Positions 1-5,743 of a stretch of 5,853 nucleotides of DNA are shown here, in pieces. The stretch spans positions 1 to 5,853 of the forward strand of contig DOSU01000003.1 of NCBI GenBank assembly GCA_003513895.1. Direction: 5' to 3'. Under the pieces are notes generated by a model, which was not told the origin of the DNA, did not search any database, and saw only the letters and a list, made by a program, of their open reading frames with translations. Origin of the DNA: Rikenellaceae bacterium (GTDB lineage Bacteria; Bacteroidota; Bacteroidia; Bacteroidales; UBA932). Position 1 is the first letter of the stretch; every line of letters begins with the position of its first letter. Made by a program: the position numbers and the translations under genes.

Positions 1-552
1 CTCTCTCTGGGACTTTGTTTCGACACATTTGCAGTCTCGCTCTCATCCGGAATATGCCTTCCGTATGTGAGCAGGACTCAGTTTGTTAAGATATTCTTCT
101 CATTTGCAATTTTTCAGTCATTATTTACTCTGGCCGGGTGGCTGCTGGGGTCCGGTCTTCAGGGTCTTATTGGATCTGTTGACCATTGGGTTGCTTTCTT
201 GTTACTGGGGTATATTGGAGTAAAAATGATTTTTGAGGGTCTTTCCAAAGTAGACGAAAAAGTTTGTATAGACGTGAGGCAAACAAAAACCCTCATTACG
301 GTTTCTATTGCAACAAGCATAGACGCGCTTGCGGTGGGAATCGGTCTTGCACTGGCAAAACTATCGTTCAGCCGCATTCTTCTTGCAGCAGCGATTATCA
401 TGATTGTTACAGCTATTGCTGCTTCTGCAGGTCTAAAGGGAGGAAGATATATCGGGGCAAAAGCAGGAAGAAGGTCGGAAGTCTTTGGGGGAATAATACT
501 AATTGCCATAGGAGTTAAAATTTTGGTTGAGCATTTGGAAAAATTGTCTTAA
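1..552 (+). CDS. mntP: Manganese efflux pump MntP family (5' truncated by window)
   Basis: An inner-membrane exporter that removes excess Mn(II) from the cytoplasm, by homology to the MntP/YebN (DUF204) family. The reading frame is open from base 1, giving 183 visible residues; the family is about 190 long, so only some 10 N-terminal residues are missing. A GTG at 67 is an in-frame internal valine, not the start, because conserved family sequence lies upstream of it. The family's internal duplication is visible: the first Asp motif is FDTFAVSLSSG (Asp8 of the visible protein) and the second is SIDALAVGIGLA (Asp108). These paired membrane aspartates are the expected metal-binding positions. 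About six hydrophobic segments are present, and a Lys/Arg-rich stretch (KGGRYIGAKAGRR) precedes the last one. The first motif has Thr where DAFAVS is usual. Regulation, for example by a Mn riboswitch, would lie outside the window. The family call is firm; the metal is inferred from homology. Confidence 0.9.
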   Translation, partial: LSLGLCFDTFAVSLSSGICLPYVSRTQFVKIFFSFAIFQSLFTLAGWLLGSGLQGLIGSVDHWVAFLLLGYIGVKMIFEGLSKVDEKVCIDVRQTKTLITVSIATSIDALAVGIGLALAKLSFSRILLAAAIIMIVTAIAASAGLKGGRYIGAKAGRRSEVFGGIILIAIGVKILVEHLEKLS

Positions 553-557
553 CTTTG
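527..557 (+). promoter_or_regulatory. Candidate Bacteroidota promoter for mqnA
   Basis: TTG at 527-529 and TAACTTTG at 550-557 are separated by 20 bp and match the Bacteroidota sigma-ABfr pattern TTG/TTTG-N19-21-TAnnTTTG. The -7 element begins with the TAA stop codon of mntP, so the promoter is embedded in the end of the upstream gene. Transcription would start near 563, leaving a leader of about 30 nt before the mqnA ATG. The match is by pattern only, in AT-rich sequence, so chance occurrence is possible. Confidence 0.4.
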
Positions 558-593
558 CCATGCTCATAATTGTGGGCTTAAAGGCTTTTTATA

Positions 594-1361
594 ATGCAAA
601 TCCGTGTATCGGCAATCTCATACTTAAACACAGCTCCCTTTGTCTATGGACTGGAGAACCATCCGATTTCAAGTAAAATTGAAATTGAGTATGTTACTCC
701 ATCTGTTGCTGCCGGTAAACTCATCAACGGAACTTCTGATATTGGACTTATCCCTGTTGCAGCGATACCTCTTGTTAAGAATGCACATATAATTTCTGAC
801 TACTGCATTGGCGCAGACTCTGCTGTTGCATCCGTGCTTCTGAGCAGCGGAATACCATTGAACGAAATTAAAAAGCTTTATCTGGACAGCGAGTCCAGAA
901 CATCTGTTCTGCTTGCAAAAATTCTTTGCGCAAACTTTTGGAAGATTTCTCCTGAATTTGTGGATTTTGACTTTTCAAAAGAAGAACTGGACTTTTCAAA
1001 ATCTTATATATTAATTGGGGATAAGGCTCTCACTCACGGTTTTTTGTTCTCTCATGTCTATGATTTGGCTCAGGAGTGGATTAAATATAAAAATCTTCCT
1101 TTTGTCTTTGCCTGCTGGACTGCAAATAAAAAACTCAAACCCGCTTTTATAGCCGAATTCAACGATGCCCTCAAATTTGGCATGGCAAACATTGAAAAAT
1201 CAGTTGAGCGGTTCATCCCCCGTTTCGAAAGAGAGTTTGCTATCCGATATCTTAAAACAAATATTTCATATAATTTAAATACCGACAAAAGAGCCGGCCT
1301 CTCTGAGTTTTGGAGCCTCGCTCCGGATGAACTCAAATCAAAGGTCCGATGGTTTGGCTAA
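594..1361 (+). CDS. mqnA: Chorismate dehydratase MqnA (futalosine menaquinone pathway)
   Basis: A cytoplasmic enzyme that dehydrates chorismate to 3-[(1-carboxyvinyl)oxy]benzoate, the first committed step of menaquinone synthesis by the futalosine route. The 255-residue protein has the usual family length and begins with the typical MqnA N-terminus: SYLNTAPF at residues 9-16. It continues with GTSDIGLIPVA (46-56), a DSESRTS segment (99-105), IGDKAL (141-146) and the aromatic LPFVFACW stretch (168-175), all in the order expected for this periplasmic-binding-protein-like fold. The ATG at 594 puts the conserved RVSAISYLN block at residue 4, as in relatives, so the start is well supported; a weak AAAGG lies 9 nt upstream. 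The related MqnD shares the fold, but the SYLNT N-terminus and GTSDIGLIPVA fit MqnA better. No other mqn gene is adjacent, so the rest of the pathway must be elsewhere. It implies a menaquinone-based respiratory chain. Confidence 0.93.
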   Translation: MQIRVSAISYLNTAPFVYGLENHPISSKIEIEYVTPSVAAGKLINGTSDIGLIPVAAIPLVKNAHIISDYCIGADSAVASVLLSSGIPLNEIKKLYLDSESRTSVLLAKILCANFWKISPEFVDFDFSKEELDFSKSYILIGDKALTHGFLFSHVYDLAQEWIKYKNLPFVFACWTANKKLKPAFIAEFNDALKFGMANIEKSVERFIPRFEREFAIRYLKTNISYNLNTDKRAGLSEFWSLAPDELKSKVRWFG

Positions 1362-1367
1362 TTACAG

Positions 1368-1384
1368 CTCCCTGATTCCGGGAG
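1368..1384 (+). other. Small hairpin between mqnA and corA
   Basis: CTCCC (1368-1372) and GGGAG (1380-1384) can form a 5-bp GC-rich stem with a 7-nt loop just after the mqnA stop. No T-run follows (the next bases are AAACAATTAG), so it is not a good intrinsic terminator. It could be an mRNA-stabilising 3' end or chance. The remaining 37 bp before corA show no TAnnTTTG promoter element. Confidence 0.25.
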
Positions 1385-1407
1385 AAACAATTAGATTACA
1401 AACCATT

Positions 1408-1414
1408 AAAAGGA
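1408..1414 (+). promoter_or_regulatory. Shine-Dalgarno-like sequence before corA
   Basis: AAAAGGA ends 7 nt before the ATG at 1422. It is the clearest Shine-Dalgarno-like sequence in the window and supports that start. Bacteroidota ribosomes generally rely little on such sites, so functional importance is uncertain. Confidence 0.35.
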
Positions 1415-1421
1415 TCAGATC

Positions 1422-2372
1422 ATGCTCGAAATTTACTACAAACAAAAGGGACAGGTTGCTACAACAAGCGAAATTACTGCGCTGGACCAGCTAGGGTACG
1501 ACGATGTAATGTGGATTGACCTTTCTGCTCCTTCGGGAGAAGAGAAAAGAGCAATCGAATCGTTTTTGAACACAACTCTTCAAAGCAGGGCTCAAGCAGA
1601 AGAGATTGAGAGTTCTTCAAGGTACTCCGAAAACGAGACAACAATATTTGCAAATACTAACTTCCTCATACCGGGCCCCGAAAGCTACAGTATGGAGGCA
1701 GTCTCCTTTATACTTTGTGAAGGTATCATAGTAACAATTCGACACGTACCATTGAAAAGCTTTTCCGATGTTCAAAGGCGCATTATGGCAAACTACAGGT
1801 CACTTCCTACAGGGTACCACATTCTTGTAGGAATTCTGGAAAACAGAATTGACCTTGATGCCGACATGATTGAGCTTATGTCTAAGGAGATAGCGCAATA
1901 CAGCAAAAAAATCAGTTTAGGTGGGGCAATGGGAGAGGAGTTGCTTCTGGACATTAACCAGCTTCAGGAAAATACAATGTTGGTGAGAGAAAACATCGTC
2001 GATAAACAACGAATGATTTCAGGTATTCTTAAGAGTGACAAATTCCCCCGGGACGTGTTTTCAAAATTGAATGTCCTCATAAAAGACATAAATTCACTCA
2101 TCAATCATACAAATTTCAGCTTTGAAAGGCTTGAATACCTTCAAAATACAGTTCTGGGTCTTATCAATCTGGAACAGAACAGAATTATGAAGATTTTCAC
2201 ATTTGTATCACTTCTGTTTATTCCACCAACGCTTATTGCAAGTATAGGCGGGATGAATGTAGAGCTGCCCCTGATAGGAGGTAAGATGGACTTTCTCGTA
2301 ATAATGCTGATAATGCTTGTTGCAGTATTATCTGTCTCTTTCTTTTTCAAAAGGAAAAAGATGCTCAAATAG
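1422..2372 (+). CDS. corA: CorA-type divalent cation (Mg2+/Co2+) transport protein
   Basis: A pentameric inner-membrane channel of the CorA/MIT family that admits Mg2+ (also Co2+ or Ni2+ in relatives). The 316-residue length is typical. Residues 1-250 form the cytoplasmic alpha/beta and long-helix domain, including the heptad-rich stretch 145-250 that leads into the stalk helix. The diagnostic end of the family follows: EQNRIMKIFT (251-260), TM1 about 258-276, the GMN motif at 277-279, a short periplasmic loop, TM2 about 291-309, and a basic cytoplasmic tail (KRKKMLK). GMN is intact, but the residue before it is Gly rather than the usual Tyr/Phe, and the loop lacks the common MPEL sequence, reading GMNVELPLIGGK instead. 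The gene follows mqnA by 60 bp without a visible promoter, so it may be read from the same transcript. Its end overlaps the opposing transporter gene by 8 bp. A relative specialised for another metal cannot be excluded. Confidence 0.92.
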   Translation: MLEIYYKQKGQVATTSEITALDQLGYDDVMWIDLSAPSGEEKRAIESFLNTTLQSRAQAEEIESSSRYSENETTIFANTNFLIPGPESYSMEAVSFILCEGIIVTIRHVPLKSFSDVQRRIMANYRSLPTGYHILVGILENRIDLDADMIELMSKEIAQYSKKISLGGAMGEELLLDINQLQENTMLVRENIVDKQRMISGILKSDKFPRDVFSKLNVLIKDINSLINHTNFSFERLEYLQNTVLGLINLEQNRIMKIFTFVSLLFIPPTLIASIGGMNVELPLIGGKMDFLVIMLIMLVAVLSVSFFFKRKKMLK

Positions 2373-2398
2373 ATTTTGTTTCTGAGTTTATTTTTTTT
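2364..2398 (+). terminator. Weak candidate terminator after corA
   Basis: CTCAAA (2364-2369) can pair with TTT-C-TGAG (2379-2386, one bulged C), followed by a T-rich tract (TTTA then eight T, 2387-2398). The tract is good but the stem is short and AT-rich. It lies inside the 3' end of the opposing gene, where one would be needed because there is no intergenic space. Confidence 0.22.
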
Positions 2399-3666
2399 GC
2401 GATAAATCTGTTGTAAATAACCAGCGAAATCATGCTGAACAGTCCTATGCAAGACAGAATAATCCACAAAGTTGCGGGCTGGTGCAGGTTATCGACATAC
2501 TTAACATAGAGCCTTGCGCCAAGGAACCCTCCGATACTGCTGCCAATCACACCATAAAGGAAAGAGTACCCAAGATAGAGTGCCTTCTTATCTGCCGGAG
2601 CAATTAGCCCAATGTAGGAGATATATTTAGGGTGGGCTGTCATCTCTCCCAAAGTAAATGTCATTATGCCAAGTAAAAATACCCACGGCGAAGAAGAAAT
2701 GGCGAGAATAAGCATTCCCAGAGTACCAAAGCCTATACCGGTTATCATTGTAGGAAGGGCAGGAGTCCGTTTGACAATATTGGAAACAAAAAGCTGAAGC
2801 ACAATAATAACACCGGCATTTATCACAGTTACATGTTCCACATCAAACTTCCAGGAAGGATTATCCATGAACAGGCCAAGAAAAGAATTTACTGCCGAAT
2901 TAAGCGGAGTCATATCCACATAATCCCGCACATACCACAGAACTGTTCCAAACATCTGGAAATATAGAATCCAGAAGCCGGCATAAAGGAAAATCATCAG
3001 AATAAACCTCCAGTCTTTAAGAACCATTAGCATCTCGCTGAATACCTGAGAGAGGCTTTTGCTGCTTTTAACACCTGCCGGCTCTTTGTACAAAAACAGG
3101 TTAATTACAAGAAGTACTATTGCTATTATAGCAGCCATATAAAAAATATAGCTGTAGGACTGAGCCTTTAGAATTGGAACAAGGATAAGAGGGAAAAGAA
3201 AAGCGCCCAGATTTATTGACCAGTAATAAATACCAAAACCAAGACCCGAATTGTTTGCGTTTGTTGTCTTTGCAATTGTGCCTGAAATGACCGGTTTAAA
3301 GAATCCGGCGCCCAGAGCCATTAGCATGAGGGAAAGAAATACAAAAAAGTAGGAATTGGACAGCCCGGTAAAACCATATCCAAGAATCATACAGGTAAAA
3401 GCAAAGAAAAGAACATTCCTATATCCGTATCTGTCTGCAATTGCCCCTGCAACGATTGGAAGAAAATAGAGGAGCGGCGGTATTGTCCCAAGTACTGCCC
3501 CTGCCTGTTCTTTTGAGAAAGCAAGACCTCCCTGGTCTGCGCCAAGAATCAGAAATACAGACAAAACAGACATAACGCTATAATACGATCCCCTTTCCAG
3601 AAACTCCATAAAAATAGTTGTCCAGAAATTTTTTGAAAATGATTTTACTCCGGTTTTTTGTTCCAT
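2365..3666 (-). CDS. POT/PTR2-related proton-coupled MFS transporter
   Basis: A 433-residue polytopic inner-membrane carrier of the major facilitator superfamily, closest to the POT (proton-dependent oligopeptide transporter) family. Visible markers are the H1 motif ExxER (Glu21, Glu24, Arg25, followed by GSYY); a motif-A-like ADRYGYRN (77-84) in the H2-H3 loop; Lys124-Pro125 in GAGFFKPVISG (H4); the PTR2 signature FGIYYWSINLGAF (144-156, H5); and Gly340-Glu341 in H10. About 12 membrane helices are split by a hydrophilic linker (192-218). The protein is shorter than many bacterial POTs (450-500 residues) and seems to lack their two extra central helices. The extended loop after H7 (about 250-278) is unusual. 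By-eye alignment puts Met32 and Phe236 where peptide transporters have the Arg-Glu pair linking H1 and H7, so a substrate other than di/tripeptides is possible. The ATG at 3666 places ExxER near the N-terminus, as expected. A divergent promoter lies upstream. Confidence 0.82.
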   Translation of the reverse strand: MEQKTGVKSFSKNFWTTIFMEFLERGSYYSVMSVLSVFLILGADQGGLAFSKEQAGAVLGTIPPLLYFLPIVAGAIADRYGYRNVLFFAFTCMILGYGFTGLSNSYFFVFLSLMLMALGAGFFKPVISGTIAKTTNANNSGLGFGIYYWSINLGAFLFPLILVPILKAQSYSYIFYMAAIIAIVLLVINLFLYKEPAGVKSSKSLSQVFSEMLMVLKDWRFILMIFLYAGFWILYFQMFGTVLWYVRDYVDMTPLNSAVNSFLGLFMDNPSWKFDVEHVTVINAGVIIVLQLFVSNIVKRTPALPTMITGIGFGTLGMLILAISSSPWVFLLGIMTFTLGEMTAHPKYISYIGLIAPADKKALYLGYSFLYGVIGSSIGGFLGARLYVKYVDNLHQPATLWIILSCIGLFSMISLVIYNRFIAKKINSETKSI

Positions 3667-3680
3667 CTTTTATATTTTGA

Positions 3681-3692
3681 TTATTGCAATAA
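3681..3692. promoter_or_regulatory. 12-bp perfect palindrome, candidate operator of the MFS gene
   Basis: TTATTGCAATAA is perfectly self-complementary. It lies between the predicted minus-strand -7 element (3701-3708) and the transporter start (3666), at or just after the expected transcription start, where a repressor would block initiation. Its core ATTGC/GCAAT recurs in the inverted repeat at 3708-3736. No regulator is encoded in the window. In AT-rich intergenic DNA a 12-bp palindrome can arise by chance. Confidence 0.35.
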
Positions 3693-3700
3693 ATCTTTCC

Positions 3701-3730
3701 CAAAGATAATTGCTTTTTATAACGCGACAA
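3701..3730 (-). promoter_or_regulatory. Bacteroidota promoter for the MFS transporter
   Basis: Read on the minus strand, TTG (3730-3728) and TATCTTTG (3708-3701) are separated by 19 bp, fitting the Bacteroidota -33/-7 consensus TTG-N19-21-TAnnTTTG. Transcription would begin near 3695, giving a leader of about 28 nt. No Shine-Dalgarno sequence precedes the ATG (ATATAAAAG). Confidence 0.55.
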
Positions 3731-3736
3731 GCAATT
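3708..3736. promoter_or_regulatory. 8-bp inverted repeat overlapping the MFS promoter
   Basis: AATTGCTT (3708-3715) and AAGCAATT (3729-3736) are exact inverted repeats separated by 13 bp, with centres 21 bp apart, or about two helical turns. The pair covers the stretch between and including parts of the -7 and -33 elements of the minus-strand promoter, and ends 5 bp before the TTTG -33 element of the rpsA promoter. The geometry suits a dimeric DNA-binding protein. It is a candidate only. Confidence 0.3.
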
Positions 3737-3741
3737 TTATA

Positions 3742-3773
3742 TTTGCTCATTTAAAAGAATATGCATACTTTTG
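3742..3773 (+). promoter_or_regulatory. Bacteroidota promoter for rpsA
   Basis: TTTG (3742-3745), a 20-bp spacer and TACTTTTG (3766-3773) followed by CA are a near-perfect match to the Bacteroidota sigma-ABfr promoter TTTG-N19-21-TAnnTTTG. Transcription should begin near 3780, giving a leader of about 53 nt before the rpsA ATG. The strength of the match suits a highly expressed ribosomal protein gene. TATATTTG at 3738-3745 also matches a -7 element but has no well-spaced TTG upstream, so it is better read as part of the -33 region. Confidence 0.7.
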
Positions 3774-3797
3774 CAGTTCCCATTGGGATTATAAATA

Positions 3798-3815
3798 ATG
3801 TCTAACCACTTGTAG
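3798..3815 (+). other. Six-codon mini-ORF in the rpsA leader
   Basis: ATG-TCT-AAC-CAC-TTG-TAG encodes MSNHL and ends 17 nt before the rpsA ATG, within the predicted 5' UTR. Its first two codons encode the same residues (Met-Ser) as the rpsA start. It could be a leader peptide or a decoy start affecting initiation on rpsA, or it may simply be chance. No hairpin or terminator typical of attenuation is visible beside it. Confidence 0.2.
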
Positions 3816-3832
3816 ATCAAACAATTATTAAC

Positions 3833-5743
3833 ATGTCAAAAGAAGTAAAACAACTTGAAACGGACGATCAAATTGTGATTGTCAACAAATCCGAGGAAAA
3901 ACTGGAATCATTTATCGAAGATGACGGTATTCCCGTAAACGAAATTAAGAAGAAAAAGAGTAATGTTTCCGTAGCAGTTGATAAATTCGACTGGGATGCA
4001 TTTGAAAAAGAGAGTGTATACGATACCGATAAAAAGGTAATCGAAGGCCTCTACGATCAAACACTTTCGAAAGTAAGTGAAAATGAGGTCGTTGAAGGAA
4101 CTGTTGTTTCAATCAACAAAAGAGAGGTTATTGTAAACATAGGATACAAAAGCGAGGGAGTTATCAGCATCAATGAATTCCGCTACAATCCGGAACTTGC
4201 CGCAGGCGACAAAGTTGAGGTATATGTAGAAAACGCCGAAGACAAAAGAGGTCAGCTGATTCTCTCGCATAAGAAAGCCCGCTCGCTCCGCTCTTGGGAC
4301 AGGGTAAATGAGGCTTTCGACAAAGATGAGATAGTTAAAGGTTACATTAAGTGCAGGACTAAGGGTGGTATGATTGTGGATGTATTCGGCATTGAAGCAT
4401 TCCTACCCGGTTCGCAAATTGATGTTAAGCCTATTCGTGATTACGATATATTTGTCAACAAGACAATGGAATTCAAAATCGTTAAGATCAACCATGAATT
4501 CCGTAATGTTGTTGTTTCCCACAAAGCTCTTATTGAAGCCGAACTTGAGGCACAAAAAGCCGATATAATTGGTAAACTTGAAAAAGGTCAGATACTTGAA
4601 GGTATTGTTAAAAATATCACTTCATATGGCGTTTTCATCGACCTTGGCGGCGTAGACGGTCTTATTCACATCACCGACCTTTCATGGGGCAGGATTAACC
4701 ATCCGGAAGAAGTTGTTCAGCTTGACCAGAAGATCAATGTTGTTATTCTTGATTTTGACGATACCAAAAAGAGAATTGCTCTTGGTCTTAAGCAACTTAG
4801 TTCACATCCTTGGGATGCACTTGATGCAACCCTTCAGGTTGGCGACAAAGTTAAAGGCAAAGTTGTTGTTATTGCCGATTATGGTGCATTTATCGAAATT
4901 CAGCCTGGTGTTGAAGGTCTTATTCACGTATCGGAAATGTCATGGTCGCTGCACCTTCGCAGTGCACAGGACTTCCTTACTGTTGGAGACGAAGTTGAAG
5001 CAGTTATCCTTACTCTTGACAGAGATGAGAGAAAAATGTCTCTTGGAATTAAACAACTTAAAAATGACCCTTGGGCTACAATCGCAGAAAAATACCCTGT
5101 GGGAACAAAATGCACAGCCACCGTTCGCAACTTTACAAACTTCGGCGTTTTTGTAGAACTCGAAGAGGGAGTAGACGGTCTGGTTCACATCAGCGATCTT
5201 TCATGGACTAAGAAAGTTAAGCACCCTTCGGAATTTACATCTGTTGGCGAAAAACTCGAAGTCGTTGTTCTTGAAGTAGATCAGGAAAATCGTCGTTTGA
5301 GCCTTGGTCACAAGCAACTTGAAGAGAATCCATGGGATGTTTTTGAAACAGTATTTCTAACAGGTTCGGTTCACGAAGGAACAATAACTGCCTTTGTAGA
5401 CAAAGGAGCTAATGTTGCTCTTCCTTATGGTGTTGAAGGATACGTTAGCATGAGAAATCTTGTTAAAGAAGATGGCACAACAGCCAAACTCGAAGAAAAG
5501 CTTGATTTCAAAATTCTTGAGTTCAATAAATCGACCAAGAGAATAGTTCTTTCTCATTCAAAAATCGTAGAAGATGTTAAGAAGGAAGAGGTTGTGAAAG
5601 AGAAAATCGAAGAGGGTGATACAACTCAGAAGGCTGTAAAAAAACTTAAAGCCAATCTGGAAAAAACCACACTCGGGGATATCAGCGAACTTGCAGCTCT
5701 AAAGAGCGAAATGGAAAGCAAAGATTTGGCCGACAACAAATAA
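3833..5743 (+). CDS. rpsA: 30S ribosomal protein S1
   Basis: The mRNA-binding ribosomal protein S1, which helps load and unfold mRNA on the 30S subunit. The 636-residue protein holds six S1/OB-fold modules at about 85-147, 165-232, 252-321, 337-407, 423-494 and 511-575. Modules 3-5 are the most regular, each with the GVDGLIHISDLSW-type block and a closing LGxKQL followed by PW. Modules 1, 2 and 6 are more diverged; in E. coli S1, modules 1-2 contact the ribosome and 3-6 bind RNA. An 84-residue charged N-terminal extension (with KKKKS at 40-44 and an acidic patch around 21-32) and a Lys/Glu-rich tail (576-636) make it longer than the 557-residue E. coli protein. The start at 3833 is preceded by A/T-rich sequence with no Shine-Dalgarno site. 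The stop overlaps the rnz start by one base, implying a shared transcript and probable translational coupling. Confidence 0.97.
   Translation: MSKEVKQLETDDQIVIVNKSEEKLESFIEDDGIPVNEIKKKKSNVSVAVDKFDWDAFEKESVYDTDKKVIEGLYDQTLSKVSENEVVEGTVVSINKREVIVNIGYKSEGVISINEFRYNPELAAGDKVEVYVENAEDKRGQLILSHKKARSLRSWDRVNEAFDKDEIVKGYIKCRTKGGMIVDVFGIEAFLPGSQIDVKPIRDYDIFVNKTMEFKIVKINHEFRNVVVSHKALIEAELEAQKADIIGKLEKGQILEGIVKNITSYGVFIDLGGVDGLIHITDLSWGRINHPEEVVQLDQKINVVILDFDDTKKRIALGLKQLSSHPWDALDATLQVGDKVKGKVVVIADYGAFIEIQPGVEGLIHVSEMSWSLHLRSAQDFLTVGDEVEAVILTLDRDERKMSLGIKQLKNDPWATIAEKYPVGTKCTATVRNFTNFGVFVELEEGVDGLVHISDLSWTKKVKHPSEFTSVGEKLEVVVLEVDQENRRLSLGHKQLEENPWDVFETVFLTGSVHEGTITAFVDKGANVALPYGVEGYVSMRNLVKEDGTTAKLEEKLDFKILEFNKSTKRIVLSHSKIVEDVKKEEVVKEKIEEGDTTQKAVKKLKANLEKTTLGDISELAALKSEMESKDLADNK
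4649..5206 (+). repeat. Tandem S1-module repeats visible in the DNA
   Basis: Three copies of a 39-bp block (4649-4687, 4907-4945, 5168-5206) encode GVDGLIHITDLSW and close variants, spaced 86 and 87 codons apart. They mark modules 3, 4 and 5 of S1. Nucleotide similarity remains high, for example GGTCTTATTCAC in the first two copies. This is protein-domain duplication, not a mobile repeat. Confidence 0.8.

Noticed and set aside
67..69. GTG as the start codon of the MntP gene
   Set aside because: Conserved family sequence (FDTFAVSLSSG) is encoded in frame upstream of it, so the gene simply continues out of the window.
159..509. Open frame of 116 codons on the minus strand opposite mntP
   Set aside because: It is antisense to a clear MntP coding frame, has no recognisable protein features, and looks like a shadow of the real gene.
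1362..1421. Separate corA promoter or riboswitch in the mqnA-corA gap
   Set aside because: The 60-bp gap has no TAnnTTTG element on the plus strand and is too short for a Mg2+ riboswitch; only a 5-bp hairpin is seen.
2341..2361. Perfect 8-bp inverted repeat TCTTTTTC/GAAAAAGA with a 5-nt loop, as a terminator for the minus-strand transporter
   Set aside because: The stem is almost all A/T, no T-run follows on either strand, and the sequence is explained by the basic tail of CorA (FFFKRKK codons).
3738..3745. TATATTTG as an independent -7 promoter element for rpsA
   Set aside because: No TTG lies 19-21 bp upstream; its TTTG is better used as the -33 element of the well-spaced promoter ending at 3773.
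4713..5156. 147-codon alternative-frame reading within rpsA
   Set aside because: It is an out-of-frame reading of the repeated S1 modules; its leucine-rich composition comes from frame-shifted Val/Leu/Lys codons and there is no start signal.
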